DNA of 64,000 bases from Nereocystis luetkeana (lineage: Eukaryota > Sar > Phaeophyceae > Laminariales > Laminariaceae). Positions 42,173 through 55,100 of this stretch are shown here, piece after piece. Both the position numbers and the translations under genes were made by a program. Position 1 is the stretch's first letter. Every line of letters starts with the position of its first letter. The stretch is taken from contig JARUPZ010000010.1 in NCBI GenBank assembly GCA_031213475.1, positions 6,736,776 through 6,800,775 of the forward strand. The letters are read 5' to 3'. Under the pieces are notes generated by a model that worked only from the letters and a program-made list of their open reading frames with translations, was not told the origin of the DNA and made no database searches.

Positions 42173-45100
42173 AGGGAAATAATAAATCCAAAGTTAAACA
42201 GAACAGCGAATCCGCTGCACCATGGTCTCAGATCGAGCAGTTCATGGCATTCCTTTACTAGTTGTAGCACAATATTTCAATACCTGAAGGAAACAAGTCC
42301 AAATATATACCTGGTATATACGGGACAGTGACGTCAGAAAACAGACGATAGCTAGTAAATTATCGTGTAAATCGATGGTCCCTCCGCGAAAATGGGCGCC
42401 GTGGTCTATGGCCGAGCTGGCGGCGACCTCGCCGCCGGCCACGTGGTCAACGCGCCCAGAAACGGAACCAATTAGGCAAAATCTGAGGTACTCCACGCAT
42501 ATAAACGAGGACGCTATGTAGCGGCAGCACTGAGCATGAGACACAGGAGGAACAAGCTGGAACTATACGTAGCTCCACTGGAAACGCTATGGTCGACGTT
42601 CCCGAGGACCTTCAAAGCGGAAGTGGCTGAGAGGATAAGATAATATACATGGACATCGAACGGTACATGCGCAAGGCTAGGCGACCTTTCATCGATTGTT
42701 TGGCACTCAAATGGGAAAGTGCTGCGAGTGCTACGACAATAACGCGAGAGACACGAGGCCATGACACTGCAAGAACTGGAATGCGAGCGCAGCAGTGAAC
42801 AGGCCCTACAGTAACAGTAAACTGCGTATCCCAGCATACTGGGCAGTACCAGTATACTCTCACGTTCGCAGTACTCGCAGCATCTAACATGAAGCATACA
42901 ATACCTGGTGCTGAGTACAAGGGGTCTTCGTCGCGGCAACTTCGCACACTTTCGCACACGCCCGTAATGGTGGAGGATGGAGGCAAATCGAGGCCCCAAG
43001 TGCGACAGTACTGCCAAGGTGTGCATTAAGAATCCTACAGTAAGATTTCGTCGTCGCTTTTTGAATGAGGCCTCTCTGCTACAGCATGCGATCACACCCA
43101 TGATACTTTTTGTCCCTTGTTCCCTTTCTTCAATACCGTAGTATAGTAGCCTCTGATTAACCTTTCCGCGAATTGTTTGTGGTCATTACGATACCCAAAC
43201 TTTTATCTTGGATCTCTATTAATAGTAGGTCCGGCGTCAGCCGGCTCGTGAGAATGCTATCATGAACGTGCAAACGGTTCGGACAGCGGTAGGTCGTCCG
43301 TTCGATGAACGCCGTTTCGCGATAACGTTCCACTCCCGCCGCTGCCGGGCGCTGTTTCCCCTACGCGTACCTATCTGCGTGCAATGGTTGCGAACTTCTA
43401 CCCCACATACTCCACAAGAACGTCCATGGCCGTACGGTCCATGTTTTGACATCGTGCACCGCTTATCCTCCGTGCCAGCCGCGCCCGCCGATGGGCCTGG
43501 AGGTTGGTGATAATCTGCGCCGGCGTCAACGTCAGTTCCCCCTTTTAGAAGGCTCGGGAACAGGGACCCTGACCCCTCGGCGAGTGGACATTGAATGGAT
43601 TCCGGCGCCAGTTGATAGTCGACCACGGGTACTACTGCGTAAATATCGCCGCAAAAATCGAGGTTCTTCCTCGCCACAACCGCTTGGGAGGAACTCCGCA
43701 ACGTCTTCCCGAATAGAAAATTGTACTGAACACATCGACTTCCGCTATCTGCAACACCTGGGACCCAACTGCTAACTACAGCTCGAAAGCCCGCTTCGTT
43801 CTGTGAAGAACCACGGGAAACATGGTCACGTCTCTCCCCGAATCATCGTGATGCGCGTAGCTGTTGTAAACAGCGTCCGTGCGCGTCGGCGCATGTCCTG
43901 CACTAGATCAGACACCTGAATTGCCACCAACATGGGTGCTTGCTTCACCCCCGCCCCTACAGTACTCGTCGTTGCTCCCCCCTCACAAACGCTAAATAGC
44001 CCGGCACCACGAGACTCGCTACAGGGTTACCCCTTTTCTCGACGCAATCCCAGTCGTCCAGCTTCCCGAGCTGTTCCAGCATAGCGCGCTTCATCGATGC
44101 GTGCCCGTTGTCTAGGGGTGATATGGCATACCGCTTCTAGCAGTGCCCGCCGGGCCGGCACCGTGTGCCGCTTAAGCTTTATTTTTCCCAATCCGCCGAA
44201 GGATAATAATTGAAAAAAAAAAAAAATACTGTGCGGCCCCACATCTGGACAGCTAGCGATATGCACCAGCTGCGTGCCGTTACTGTGTGGGTCTGGCCAA
44301 CATAAAACATTCAAATACAGCTACGCCGGCCGCGGTCTGCCGACCAGCCCTTTAGTTATTCGTCCGCGCCCGAACAACCGGTCAAAGTTAGATCTTCCGT
44401 TGGTTGCCGGTCGTGCCTGCTAGCGTTTTCCCGTGCTTGTTAGTTACACCGGTATACGCTCAGGAAAGTGCAAGTGTGGGACCACTAGGTCGTAGTGCAA
44501 CATCTCAAGGAAATCATTCTAAAGGAACTCAGAAAAACGACGACTGAATGGAAGTTTTTCCGAGCTCGTAGTCCTACATACCTGGGAGTAGTTCAGGAAA
44601 ATGGAGCTCTCTCAGCGGCCGATGGTCATTGTACGTATGGCTATATATAGCCCTGTACTCGCAGTATCAAACGTCAAAAATACTCAGAATACGGACCAGG
44701 TTTTGCAGCAGCCCAGTACTCGCAGTATCAAACCTCAAAGATACAAAGTATACGTAAGAACTCGTAGTGTATAACCCCGAAAAATGGCAAGAACACGGGG
44801 CTTCGCCGTGAAGGGCTGACGCACGCCTCGGGCTCCGCGGATGCCCGTCATCGTCGAAAATGTATGCAAGTCGAGGCTGAGAATGCGACATTACTGCCGT
44901 GGGCTTCACGAAGAAAGCTCCGTGGTTGTCCCACAGGTTGAACAGAGAAATAACGATAACACCCTATATACCCTGCATCGTACACCCTACATACCCTGCT
45001 TCACCAGGTAATTATTAATAGGCTGAAAGCACCATGGAGCTCCGTACCCACCCAGCTTTACGCACAGGACGCAGAGCTGCGTGTGTTTTCGCCCCGTGTG

Positions 45101-45989
45101 CCTCTTCTCTTTGCCACTCGACCTCTGTTCGTTTGTGGGAGGGGGCGTCTCGCCGCCATAGTACGCAACAGCAGCAACAGTCTCAGCCCAACATCTTTGC
45201 CATGACCATCATCGTCGTAGGGCTTGGCCAAGCGCTGCATTATCTCTCTTTCCCAAGCCTCCCAACTCGTCGGGGCAGATTATAATTATGTCGACCGGCC
45301 ACCGAATCCATCAACTGCACCTATATGCATATTCCCCTGTGTAGCACTACGAAGTGCAATATCGAAAAAAAACGTGTCCAAAGATACGCAGGTCAACGAT
45401 GCCACAAGTAGGTACGTGCAACATATCAAAACCGTAGATCGAACTCGCTGCACTTTCGCCTCAACATCCAGCTCGTTGCAATACTTGATTGCAGCGTCTA
45501 CTGAAACGCACAAATGGACGCAGGACAGCAACGTAAATCCTGCTGGTGATAGCGCAAGAGAGTGGACTGGAGTGCTATGTAAAGGAAACAACTCCAGAGA
45601 TACGTATGAAAAACGACGACAAAAATAATGTGTAGTTGAGTAAAAGTGAGCTCTCTCAGCGACCGATGGATTTGTAGTTATGTCTACAGACCAGTACTCG
45701 CAGTATGATACCCCGAAAGATGCAATATATAGCCTACTGTAGTACTTGCATAATCAAACCCCGATATGCACTATGCATATCGCTCAGTATCTCCAATATC
45801 GAGCTCCAAATAAACCATATTGGTACTAGCTAAGACTGCTACGACCTTTGGTGTCTGCCTGATACATATCCCGTTAAACCGTGACAAAAAAAAAACACGG
45901 ATCCGGGAGTTGCAACAAACTTCGCTCCAACTGTGTTTGGTTCGAATATCTGTGAAAATCTTCAAGAAGACGAGATCATTCCTAAAAGT
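42173..45989. other. Region downstream of gene A: no confirmed gene, dispersed short repeats
   Basis: Similar segments near 42850-43050, 44640-44900 and 45680-45750 share GTACTCGCAGTATCAAAC and a GCAAGTCGAGGC...ATGCGACA.TACTGCC block, which reads as (K)SR...R.YC.G in one frame. Unassigned frames of 195 codons (42514-43101, minus) and 154 codons (43237-43701, minus, with CGVCGVEVRNHC) match nothing I recognise. A decayed transposon is possible. Confidence 0.3.
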
Positions 45990-46118
45990 CTAGCTGCTCT
46001 CCGCGATGGATTCCATGCCCATGATCGCGTTGGCCGACCCTTGGCGCGGTGGGGCGGACGCCGGGGGAGCAAACTTCCCGGTCGTGGTCTTGTCGACTCC
46101 GAAGGCCCGGCGCGCACC
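45990..46118 (-). CDS. Gene A last exon with stop codon
   Basis: The acceptor CGGCACGCAG|GGT is in phase 0. It has 42 codons (ARRAFGVDKTTTGKFAPPA... ending IMGMESIAESS) and a TAG at 45990-45992. The segment is polar and proline-rich, typical of a channel C-terminus. Confidence 0.65.
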   Translation of the reverse strand, partial: GARRAFGVDKTTTGKFAPPASAPPRQGSANAIMGMESIAESS

Positions 46119-49100
46119 CTGCGTGCCGCACGGAGGGGGTCGGACGTGCGAGATTCGTTCGTTCATTAAAAAACAAAAAAAGTCAGATAGGGCACGCCTT
46201 ACTCTCGACAAGAACTCGCGCCGGTGGTAGAACAGTAACTGCCGTCAACTGTGTGTGCTGGTGAGACGCTTGGATAAACCTTCTGGGACTGCGAGCTGGA
46301 GACAAAACCATCGATAACTTTGGCTGTTGTCAGCCGTCTATGCACGAGCAGCGCAAGAGGCTGGCCGGACGGGTGGGATCATGTTGCGCCCGTGCCATGC
46401 CTTATGTAGGACTCCTTGCGGTGTCACTCGGACACTATGTTGTAGAATATCGCCCCCCCAATCACGCAGTAGCCGTTGCCATAGTCCCCATATTTTTTCA
46501 CGATCAATGTACTCCTCTTGACTCCCAAGAGGGTTGTAGCCCTTTTACGTACGAACGCAACCCATACCCTACCATACCACCATACCATACCATACCATGT
46601 CATGTCATACCTTACCAACACCTGCAATCTCATTTTGGGGACCAATATGGTTGGAATTAGAGTGTACCTACGAGAGCAAGGGATGAACAAAACTAAACAA
46701 AAAAAGGCGGAGATAATCGGTCGGGCCGCGCGAGGAACTCCCTCCAGCTTCAGGTTTTCATATAGATCATACTGGTGTACAGCACCTCTGGCTCCACCCA
46801 GCTCGAAAGTAAGACACGCCCTATCCCCTACAATGTAGGCGGCCGAGGAACCTACCAACCCCCTTTCGCTCGAAATTAGCACGGGGGAATATATTAATAG
46901 TAATCAGAACCACGTATGGTGCGTGAACATATGGGGATAGAGGGTTAAATCTGCGGATTACTACCAGGTATGTATTACTATGTAGTACTACCCCCCCCCC
47001 CAATCGTAGTCGACGGACAGGGAGGGGGGTGACAGTACGAGGAGGAGCACCAAGGGTGGGGAGGAGGAAAAAAACGAAGGTTACAAGAGGAGGAGTAAAC
47101 AGGGTGAGGGGTGTACTCATGCCATGCATGGCCGGCGGTGCATGACCGTAGACCCCCGCATCCCTACAATGCCGGGACGGAGCATGTGGGGTTTCCACCG
47201 ACCAGGCAGATATTGACTGCTTGCACCAAGCGCGAAGCTGAAACGTCAGGTGTTCGGCGAGTCGCATGAAAGGTCGGGAGGAGGAAAACATTAAAGGCAA
47301 CAGGAGCAGGAGCAGGAGTAGAAAGGATGGGGAGACGGAAATTGAGTACACGTCAGCCCTACAGTAGCTGTCGCGTGGAACGCAAGGGGTTCTTGCAGAA
47401 ATGGTTGTAGAGACTCACCTTCCTCGACGACAGTTGCTGGGGGGACCCTTGCTGCTCGTGGCGCCGCTCCGTGTTAGTCATGTTCTTATCCATCTGCAAG
47501 CTGTCCACCAGCCCGCGCAGGCTGTATCGACCGACCGAATGACCGAACGACGCGGGCGACATGAGCGCCATATTATAGACAAGAAATTACAAGCATAACT
47601 ACCAACACAAACAAACACAACATAAGCAAGCCGCAAGCACAAAGAAGCACAGGCATGCACAACAAACACAAGTGCAATCAGGCACAAATGCGCACGAACA
47701 CAAAAACAAAGAAGCACAGGCAGACGCAAAGACGCTAGCACAAGCAAGCAGCCGCAAAAAGACCCAACCGCAAACACATCGATGCAGGAAGACGTAAAAA
47801 AAGACGACGCAGGTAGTTGCAATACATCGGTACCCAACAACAGCAGACACACATATATACCCAGACGTAGACGAAGGTAGATACAAACGGGCGCATGCAT
47901 CGGCATACCACGGCACGGACGGCGCGACGAGAAAACAAACAATATGAAGAGGGCCACGAAGGGTTTAGGCTGGGGATTGGTTGTTGGATGTTGACTGATC
48001 GCGCAAGGAGATCGAAAAGCGTAAATGAAACGGAACGATGATAGATACCAACAGACACACGAGGGGAAAAAGTAAAGAAAAGCATACTGAACCAAGCCAA
48101 ACTACAAGAACAACCAAACGAACACACAAAAATCGAACACAAAGGTAAAATCGATGAAAACGCCTTCGTTGGGGCTTCCAATTACATGTATTGTAATCAC
48201 CTGGAGACTTCGTTTTCGAGGCGAGCGATAGTCTCCTGCATGGTAGACGCCCCTACCCCCCCCGCGTCATCCTTCGCCTGTTCCGCCCCCCAAAAGGCTT
48301 GCGAAATCGATCGCGAGTCGGATGTGATGACAACCTGGGGCGCAAGCGGGACCAAGCCACGACATAATTAAAACGGCAATCACTACCAGAGACATTCCAC
48401 ATTTGAAGAACGTTCCACATTTAGCAAAAATTCCCAGAACAGTCCACATTCAGCGAATATTCCTGGGGCGTTCCACCTTTAGGGAAAATTCCCAGAACAA
48501 CATCCCACATTCATTAAGTTGATATTGTCAACAACATCCCACATTTAGCTCGAAATAGCCGAGTCTACTGCCGAGTCCTTTTAACATCGTGTTTGGATGA
48601 GGCTGCCGGGGGTCGGGCTGTCTCCTACAGAGAGATTTGCGGGCTAGGAAGCACTTCCTGGTGGGATCATTGGACGGGCGTACACCCAACCCACGCCCTA
48701 ACCACGACCTTCAATTCCCTAACCCGAACCCGGAGACAAACCTGTTAAAACTGACCAGCCAGAAACGCAGCTGTGCCGCTTTATTTGGGTCGAGCAAAAC
48801 TAAATCCGAGTTGCGGGCCACGATCCAGAAGTGCGCACCATGATTAGTATACCTGATCAATAAGACGGAGTAGGCACTGCCGGGAAAATTCCGTTCGGTC
48901 ACTTCGCTATATGTGCTGCTACTGCCTCACCGGTTCACTGCTGTCCTCTTCGTCGGACGAAACGTCATCGCGTCCCTCGTTGAGAAACGCCAGGTATAGC
49001 GAATATTCCCAAAATCAGTCCGAGATCAGGAAATATCCTCAAGAACACTCCCCACTCTTGAGAATATTCCCAGATAATTCCACATTTTTAATTAACATTT

Positions 49101-52100
49101 CAGCTTGAAAGAGTCAGTTATTCTACCGCCTCACCGGCTGGTGGTCGTCGTCTTCGTCAGGGTCATCGTCGCCATCGCTTCCCTCGTTGTCGTGGGCCTC
49201 CAGTTCCTTTTCCCCGATGTCAGATATAGCGGAATACCCGAAACCGCTGTTCAAACTCCCCCTTCGCGACCTGATTTTTTCGGATGGGATGGGATGGGAG
49301 GGGATGAGATGGGAGGGGATGGGGATGGTTGATAGGATGGTTGATGGGATGGTTGACGCGACGACAGGGATATCATTTGTTTTCGCAAAAAAACGTTTTC
49401 TGGCCAAGCACCGTGGCGCTCCTTTACTCAAGAACACTGCCTAATATGGTCAGAATACCATTGTTTGTTACAGTAGTGTTTTGACATGCTATTCGTTGTA
49501 TACCTACGCCATCGGGTTGACGCACACTCACGTTTCATCAAGAGCCTATTTTGGGGGTGGGGTGTAGAGGGCCTATGCTATATTCAAGTGAGGATCCCCT
49601 AGTGTGGCTTTTGTCGGGATCGGATGGTTGGCTAGTGCGATGGAATGGTTGAAGGGATGGAACGGTTGAGGGAATACTGAGGGATCACGGGTAGGGATGG
49701 TTGGGTGGAACGATTGGCGGGGTGACATGGAACTAGCGTTGCGGGCGGGGGTTGGTGGGGAGGGATGGGAAGGGGTGGCTATATGAGAAGGGGTGGTGGG
49801 ATGGGATGGAATGGTTGGTAAGATGGGATGATTTGTGATCGTTTGATGGCAACCAACACCCCGCCGAGCCGAGCCGAGCCGTGCCCAACCCAAACCAACC
49901 CGACCAAAAACAGACGAAACCCAACCCAACCCAACCTAAAACGGGTTTTGTGTGCCGTTTCTCGTTTGTATTCCATCACCTGCCACCGCTGTCTTGCGAA
50001 CTAACGCTCCCGCGCCTTGGAGAAACCTTGCTCGTCCCTTCGTCCTCTTTACTACCGCCAACTTGCGATGTTACCTTCCAAACAGTCATGGAACAGTGCA
50101 GGAGGTATTTCTTAGCATTTTGTGTCAGGTTCCAAACGTGGCCGGTTCGATAATACGTAGACGTAAAAAAAAATCGTTGCTTTGTCACACAAGAAATGCA
50201 GGTGAACTTAACTGATTATACGTCGAAATTGTTCAAACCAAATCAAAACGATACCAAGTATAGTCCAGACCTGAGCGCACCGTTGAGAACAGACACATCT
50301 GGGCGATTCACACACTGTCGAAACCTGAGAGAGAACCTCAAACTATTGAGCGAACCACAAAAACACAAACTCCAACCCACAGAGGCAAAAGCTTGCCGTC
50401 ATAAACATCACACATACGAAAGACCGGGGCGAGTGACACCGACTTTGTGAGTATGATGATATATTAAGAACACACCCGAGCGACAAACAAATCCTCTGGG
50501 CTATACTAGGCTGGGCGGAAAAGTAAAGACCGCTGTGATATCAATTTGAAGACCAAACGGCCCTTGCATTTCCAGCCACAGCAAGGGTGCTGATACGTAT
50601 CCAGGTATTTTACTTCGTGCATACCACCCTGTACATACCAGGTGTATATAGAACTACATACTTAGATCACAACCCCTGAGCGTGCTCGGTTGGTGCATCC
50701 CTGGCCTCTCAGAGCTCCCACTTCCAAACCGCCTCCTTTCATTACTTGCCGGACCTTTCCAGCAGTTCTTTGTTTTCTCGGCCATTTCTTCCTTTTTTCT
50801 TCTTTCGTTTCGTGTTCGTGCGTGTTCTCCGAGCACGGCATCGCGGGAGGACCCGGCACCGTCGCGGGTGTCAGCGGGTGCTGGCGGGTAGAGGGGGGGT
50901 TGCAAGGAGCGCGGTCGCCGCTTTCGTGCCTAGGCGTCGCGTGTGCCTCGAGACACGAGGGATGCATGAACGGGCTTTGTCTGGCTTTGATTTATGATTG
51001 TTGATAGAGTATGTACGATTTTATAAAGGTCGTTCGGGAGGGCAAGATACTATTCAAGCGGTGCTTATTTTGGCGACCACGCTGAAGTTGAAAGAGGTAG
51101 GTGTGCAGTTTGAACACCAACGTTATCGAGCTGGCGAACGACGGCCACGGTGAGCACCGGGCTTCACGCGGGGCGGGCGACGGGGCTGATTGTGGCAGAG
51201 AGTGATATAAGCTTTACCGGGACCGAATCGGTAGCGAGGTGGTCGCGAGCGGGGCGGGCGGCGTACGAGGCTGAGAGAGAAGCTCTTCTGTGCGATATTT
51301 TTCTCCCCTTATTTTCGACCGGGTGCAAGGTGCTCCAATCAGGCAGCTTTTCATTACTACTTGCCGGACCTTTCCAGCAGTTCTTGGTTTTCTCCATTTC
51401 TCTTGGCACGTCCTTTCTTCCTTTTTTCGTCTTTCGTTTCGTGTGCGTGCGTGTACTCCGAGTACGGCATCGCGGGAGAGCCCGGCGCCGTCGCGGGTGT
51501 CAGCGGGTGCTGGCGGGTAGAGGGGAGGTTGCAAGGAGCGCGGTCGCCGCTTTCGTGCCTAGGCGTCGCGTGTGCCTCGAGACACGAGGGATGCATGAAC
51601 GGGCTTTGTCTGGCTTCGATTTATGATTGTTGATAGAGTATGTACGAGTTTATAAAGGTCGTTCAGGAGGGCAAGATAATATTCAAGCGGTGCTTATTTT
51701 GGCGACCACGCTGAAGTTGAAAGAAGGAGGTGTGCAGTTTGAACACCAACGTTATCGAGCTGGCGAACGACCGCCACGGTGAGCACCGGGCTTCACGCGA
51801 GGCGGGCGACGGGGTTGATTGTGGCAGAGAGTGATGAAAGCTTTACCCGGACCGAATCGGTAGCGAGGTGATCGCGAGAGGGGCAGACGGCGTACGAGGC
51901 TGAGAGAGAAGCTCTTCTGTGCGATATTTTTCTCCCCTTCTTTTTGACCGGGTGCAAGGTGTTCCAATCAGGCAGAAAATTATTACACGAGAGGGGACGG
52001 GGATTTTTTTCCCTTTTCGAGTTTTCGGTTTCATTTTCATTTTTTTTGCTGCTGTGCCGTGCTGTGCTTCCGCCTTCTTCCTACATACGAGTACAGACAT

Positions 52101-55100
52101 AAGCGCATATCGAAAGAAGAAAATAAGTACAGACAGCAATATCCTACCTGGGGTATGTACGTACGTACGACATCCGCGGCGCGAAGCGCATATATGTATG
52201 GCATTCGAGCTGGCGTCGGAGCTGTTTGTTCCTGAAGCATGGCGGCGGGACTCTTGGCATTATCAAGTCACCGGTTTGCAATTACGACCTAAACTCAATC
52301 GTGGACCTCTGTCACTTCGCAAAATTTGATGTACTTTTTTCCTTCCAGAGCGAGCGTAGCGGGCGGCGTAGGCCGCCCGCGGAGCGAAGCGCCTTGTATA
52401 TATTAGTAGTATAAAACAAGCACACTTGTGCAAAACTAATTGAATGGGATTTTGTGTAAAATTGGGGCCAAACACAACCGCCCCCCCCCCCCCCCCCCCC
52501 CCCGGCCTTTACGCGATAAAAGTCACCTTCGACCACAAGCTACCACCACCGCCGGCACAGTCACTGGTAGAAGCCGTGAGCAAAGGCGGCGGGGGGGGGG
52601 GCTCACACTCCGGTATCTGCGCGGCCATGTAGCTCTGGACGATGAACCCGAGCATAACTGGCATAACGAAGTAGAATGCTAGCCCCTGCCACCCGCAATC
52701 GGTATCAGAGAGGGGGGGAAAGGAGGGAAGGGGGGGGGGGGGGGTGGATAGAGGGAGGGAGGGCAGGAAGGAGGGAGGGAGGGCGGGACGGGAGGAAGGA
52801 GGGAGGGGGGCAGGGGGGAGGTGGAGGGAGGGTGAGGTGGTGGGGGTGAGTCGCGTATGCAGGAAAAGCCATGAGTCCGACGCGAAAGCTGCGCTGTCGC
52901 CATTATGTATCGCGAATTTTACATTGCGACCGCATGGTGTAACCCGAATAGAACGATTGCATAAGATACATTAGCCGAAAATTCTCGACCGGGCTTCACC
53001 TTGAAGGAGTAGAAGAAGACCACCGCAACGAAACGGTTCCCCACGACGCCGGCGGCATCACTGAAGATCGTCCAGCAGCCAAGCATGATGACATCTGTCA
53101 TCGAGGCGAACGACTCGAGCAAGGATCTGAACGAGATCACATCGCTGTAGAACATCCACCTGGCACCAAAAATCAGCATCCAAACCCAAGACCCGGAGTC
53201 AAAATCGGTCTTGTATGTCAATTTTGGCATCGAAATCAGCATGGACATCCAAATCGAAATGGGAACCAATCATCCATCCAAAACAGGCATCCAAAATCAA
53301 CACTGAATTCCGTTTGGCATCGGAATTCTAACCAACATCGAAACCAACCATTGATAGCTTCAAAATCGACATCGAATTCACAGCCGACTACTCCCTACTC
53401 ACGAATATTATATATCTGGCACACACTATCACGGGGGACCATAGCAAACGGGACCAAATGTTGTTAATAATAGTAAAAATAGGTAAATACACACCTGGTA
53501 GTTTTTGTGTGTACCATAGGTTCTATTTACTATGGCCTCCCGTGATAGTATCAAAGAGTATATAGGGTGGCGAGTAATATTTTCAGTGTTTCCACTCCCG
53601 TTGCGTGTGCCCCCTTCGTTTGGGGATAAGTCGGCTCGGACATGCAGCGCACGGGTGCCTTTTCTTGGGTGTTGTAATTCCGGGAAGCGCGGGGACGCGG
53701 TTTACTATATACACCATGGTTGGGCTATGATAGATACGAGATGACAGTGATATTTGATCTCACAGCTGATGTTTTTTTTTTTTTTTTTTTTTCGTTTTTA
53801 CAAGGTCAAATACTATCCTCATGCAGGACGTACTTGAAAATGTAGTTTACTTCGAAGGTATAAACTAATTTTAGAGAAAGTCATGCGGTACTAATCCGAG
53901 ATATACTCTACAATAGTTTCTACGTTTGTACATACGAGGCACACGATATATATTTACTTAACCCTTTTAGTACCGCAGTCCCGTTTTGGGGACACATCAC
54001 TTGCAATTAGACTGGTTTGTCCTCAAATCGGGACTGCGTTACTAAAGGGGGCAAGAACAAAAAAACAACAACTTTTTGATCGAGCAAAAACTAAAAAACA
54101 AGGGACCAAAACAAAATGGGGAAAAACTAGTCACCCACTACCCGTCCAGTACCCACTTCTGCATCATGGAGTCGTCCTTCACGCCGTCCAAGGGCTGAAT
54201 GCCCAGGGGCGTGTCACAGTAAAGGGCGAAAGCCACCACGGAGTAGGAGTACGTCACCGAGAAGAGAACGAACGACGCCCGAAACACCGAGGGGAACACG
54301 TACTCCAACCTCGTCGCGACCTCTGTTACACACGCGCACGGACACACGCATATCAAGGCGGTGGACACACAAAGGCAGACAGGTGAAGGCGCCGCACGGG
54401 GCGGGGCGGGGGGCAGGGGGGGGGTCGGGGGGAGGCTTGAGGAGCGAATCGACGGCACGGCTGTTTGAACACGACACCAGCAGTCGCAATTTCTTGAGGA
54501 CCGACACCGGTGACAATAATTATTGTATACGACGACACCGGAGTCGGAAGTTCGTGCGAACGCACCGGTGTCGGAGCATCGTACTCACGCGCGGGTGTCT
54601 CGCGTTGTTTTTTTCGATGACTCGCATGGCCATGCCAAGACGGTGCGCACGCAAAGGAGGACACGCGAAGTTGCCACGGGGGCGGGCGGGGGGGGGGGAG
54701 CGAGAAGCGAAAGTTCGGTACGGCCATATACGGCACCAAATACGATACCTGTGCCGTAATTTACTAAGTACGAAACCAGTGTCGAAATTTCTCAGAAACG
54801 ACACGCATGGAGGACATGCCAGGTCGACGCGCGCGTGCGGGGGGGGTGTACTCGATATCATGCTTGGCCGTAGTCGTATGGTCATAGACCCTCGCATCTC
54901 TACAATGCCGGGACGGAGCACGTCGAGTCTTCATCGACCAGGCAGACTTTGCTTGCACCTGGCGCGAAGCGCCGTGAGGCGTTCGGCGAGTCGCATGAAG
55001 GGTAAGCTGCATCCTGTTGATCCTAAGAACCGTTTGTGAGGCGGACTTGCATATGGACGACAGCCTTAACCCCTTTAGAACCGCAGTCCCGTTTTGGGGA

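Noticed and set aside
42514-43101. 195-codon Cys/Ser-rich minus-strand frame as a gene
   Set aside because: No domain, splice context or start support; the plus strand of the same region carries dispersed repeat words instead.
47478-48095. 205-codon minus-strand frame with hydrophobic stretches
   Set aside because: It runs through CA/A-rich intron sequence, so Cys/Leu/Phe/Val arise from composition; it conflicts with the phased exons 47419-47521 and 48201-48334.
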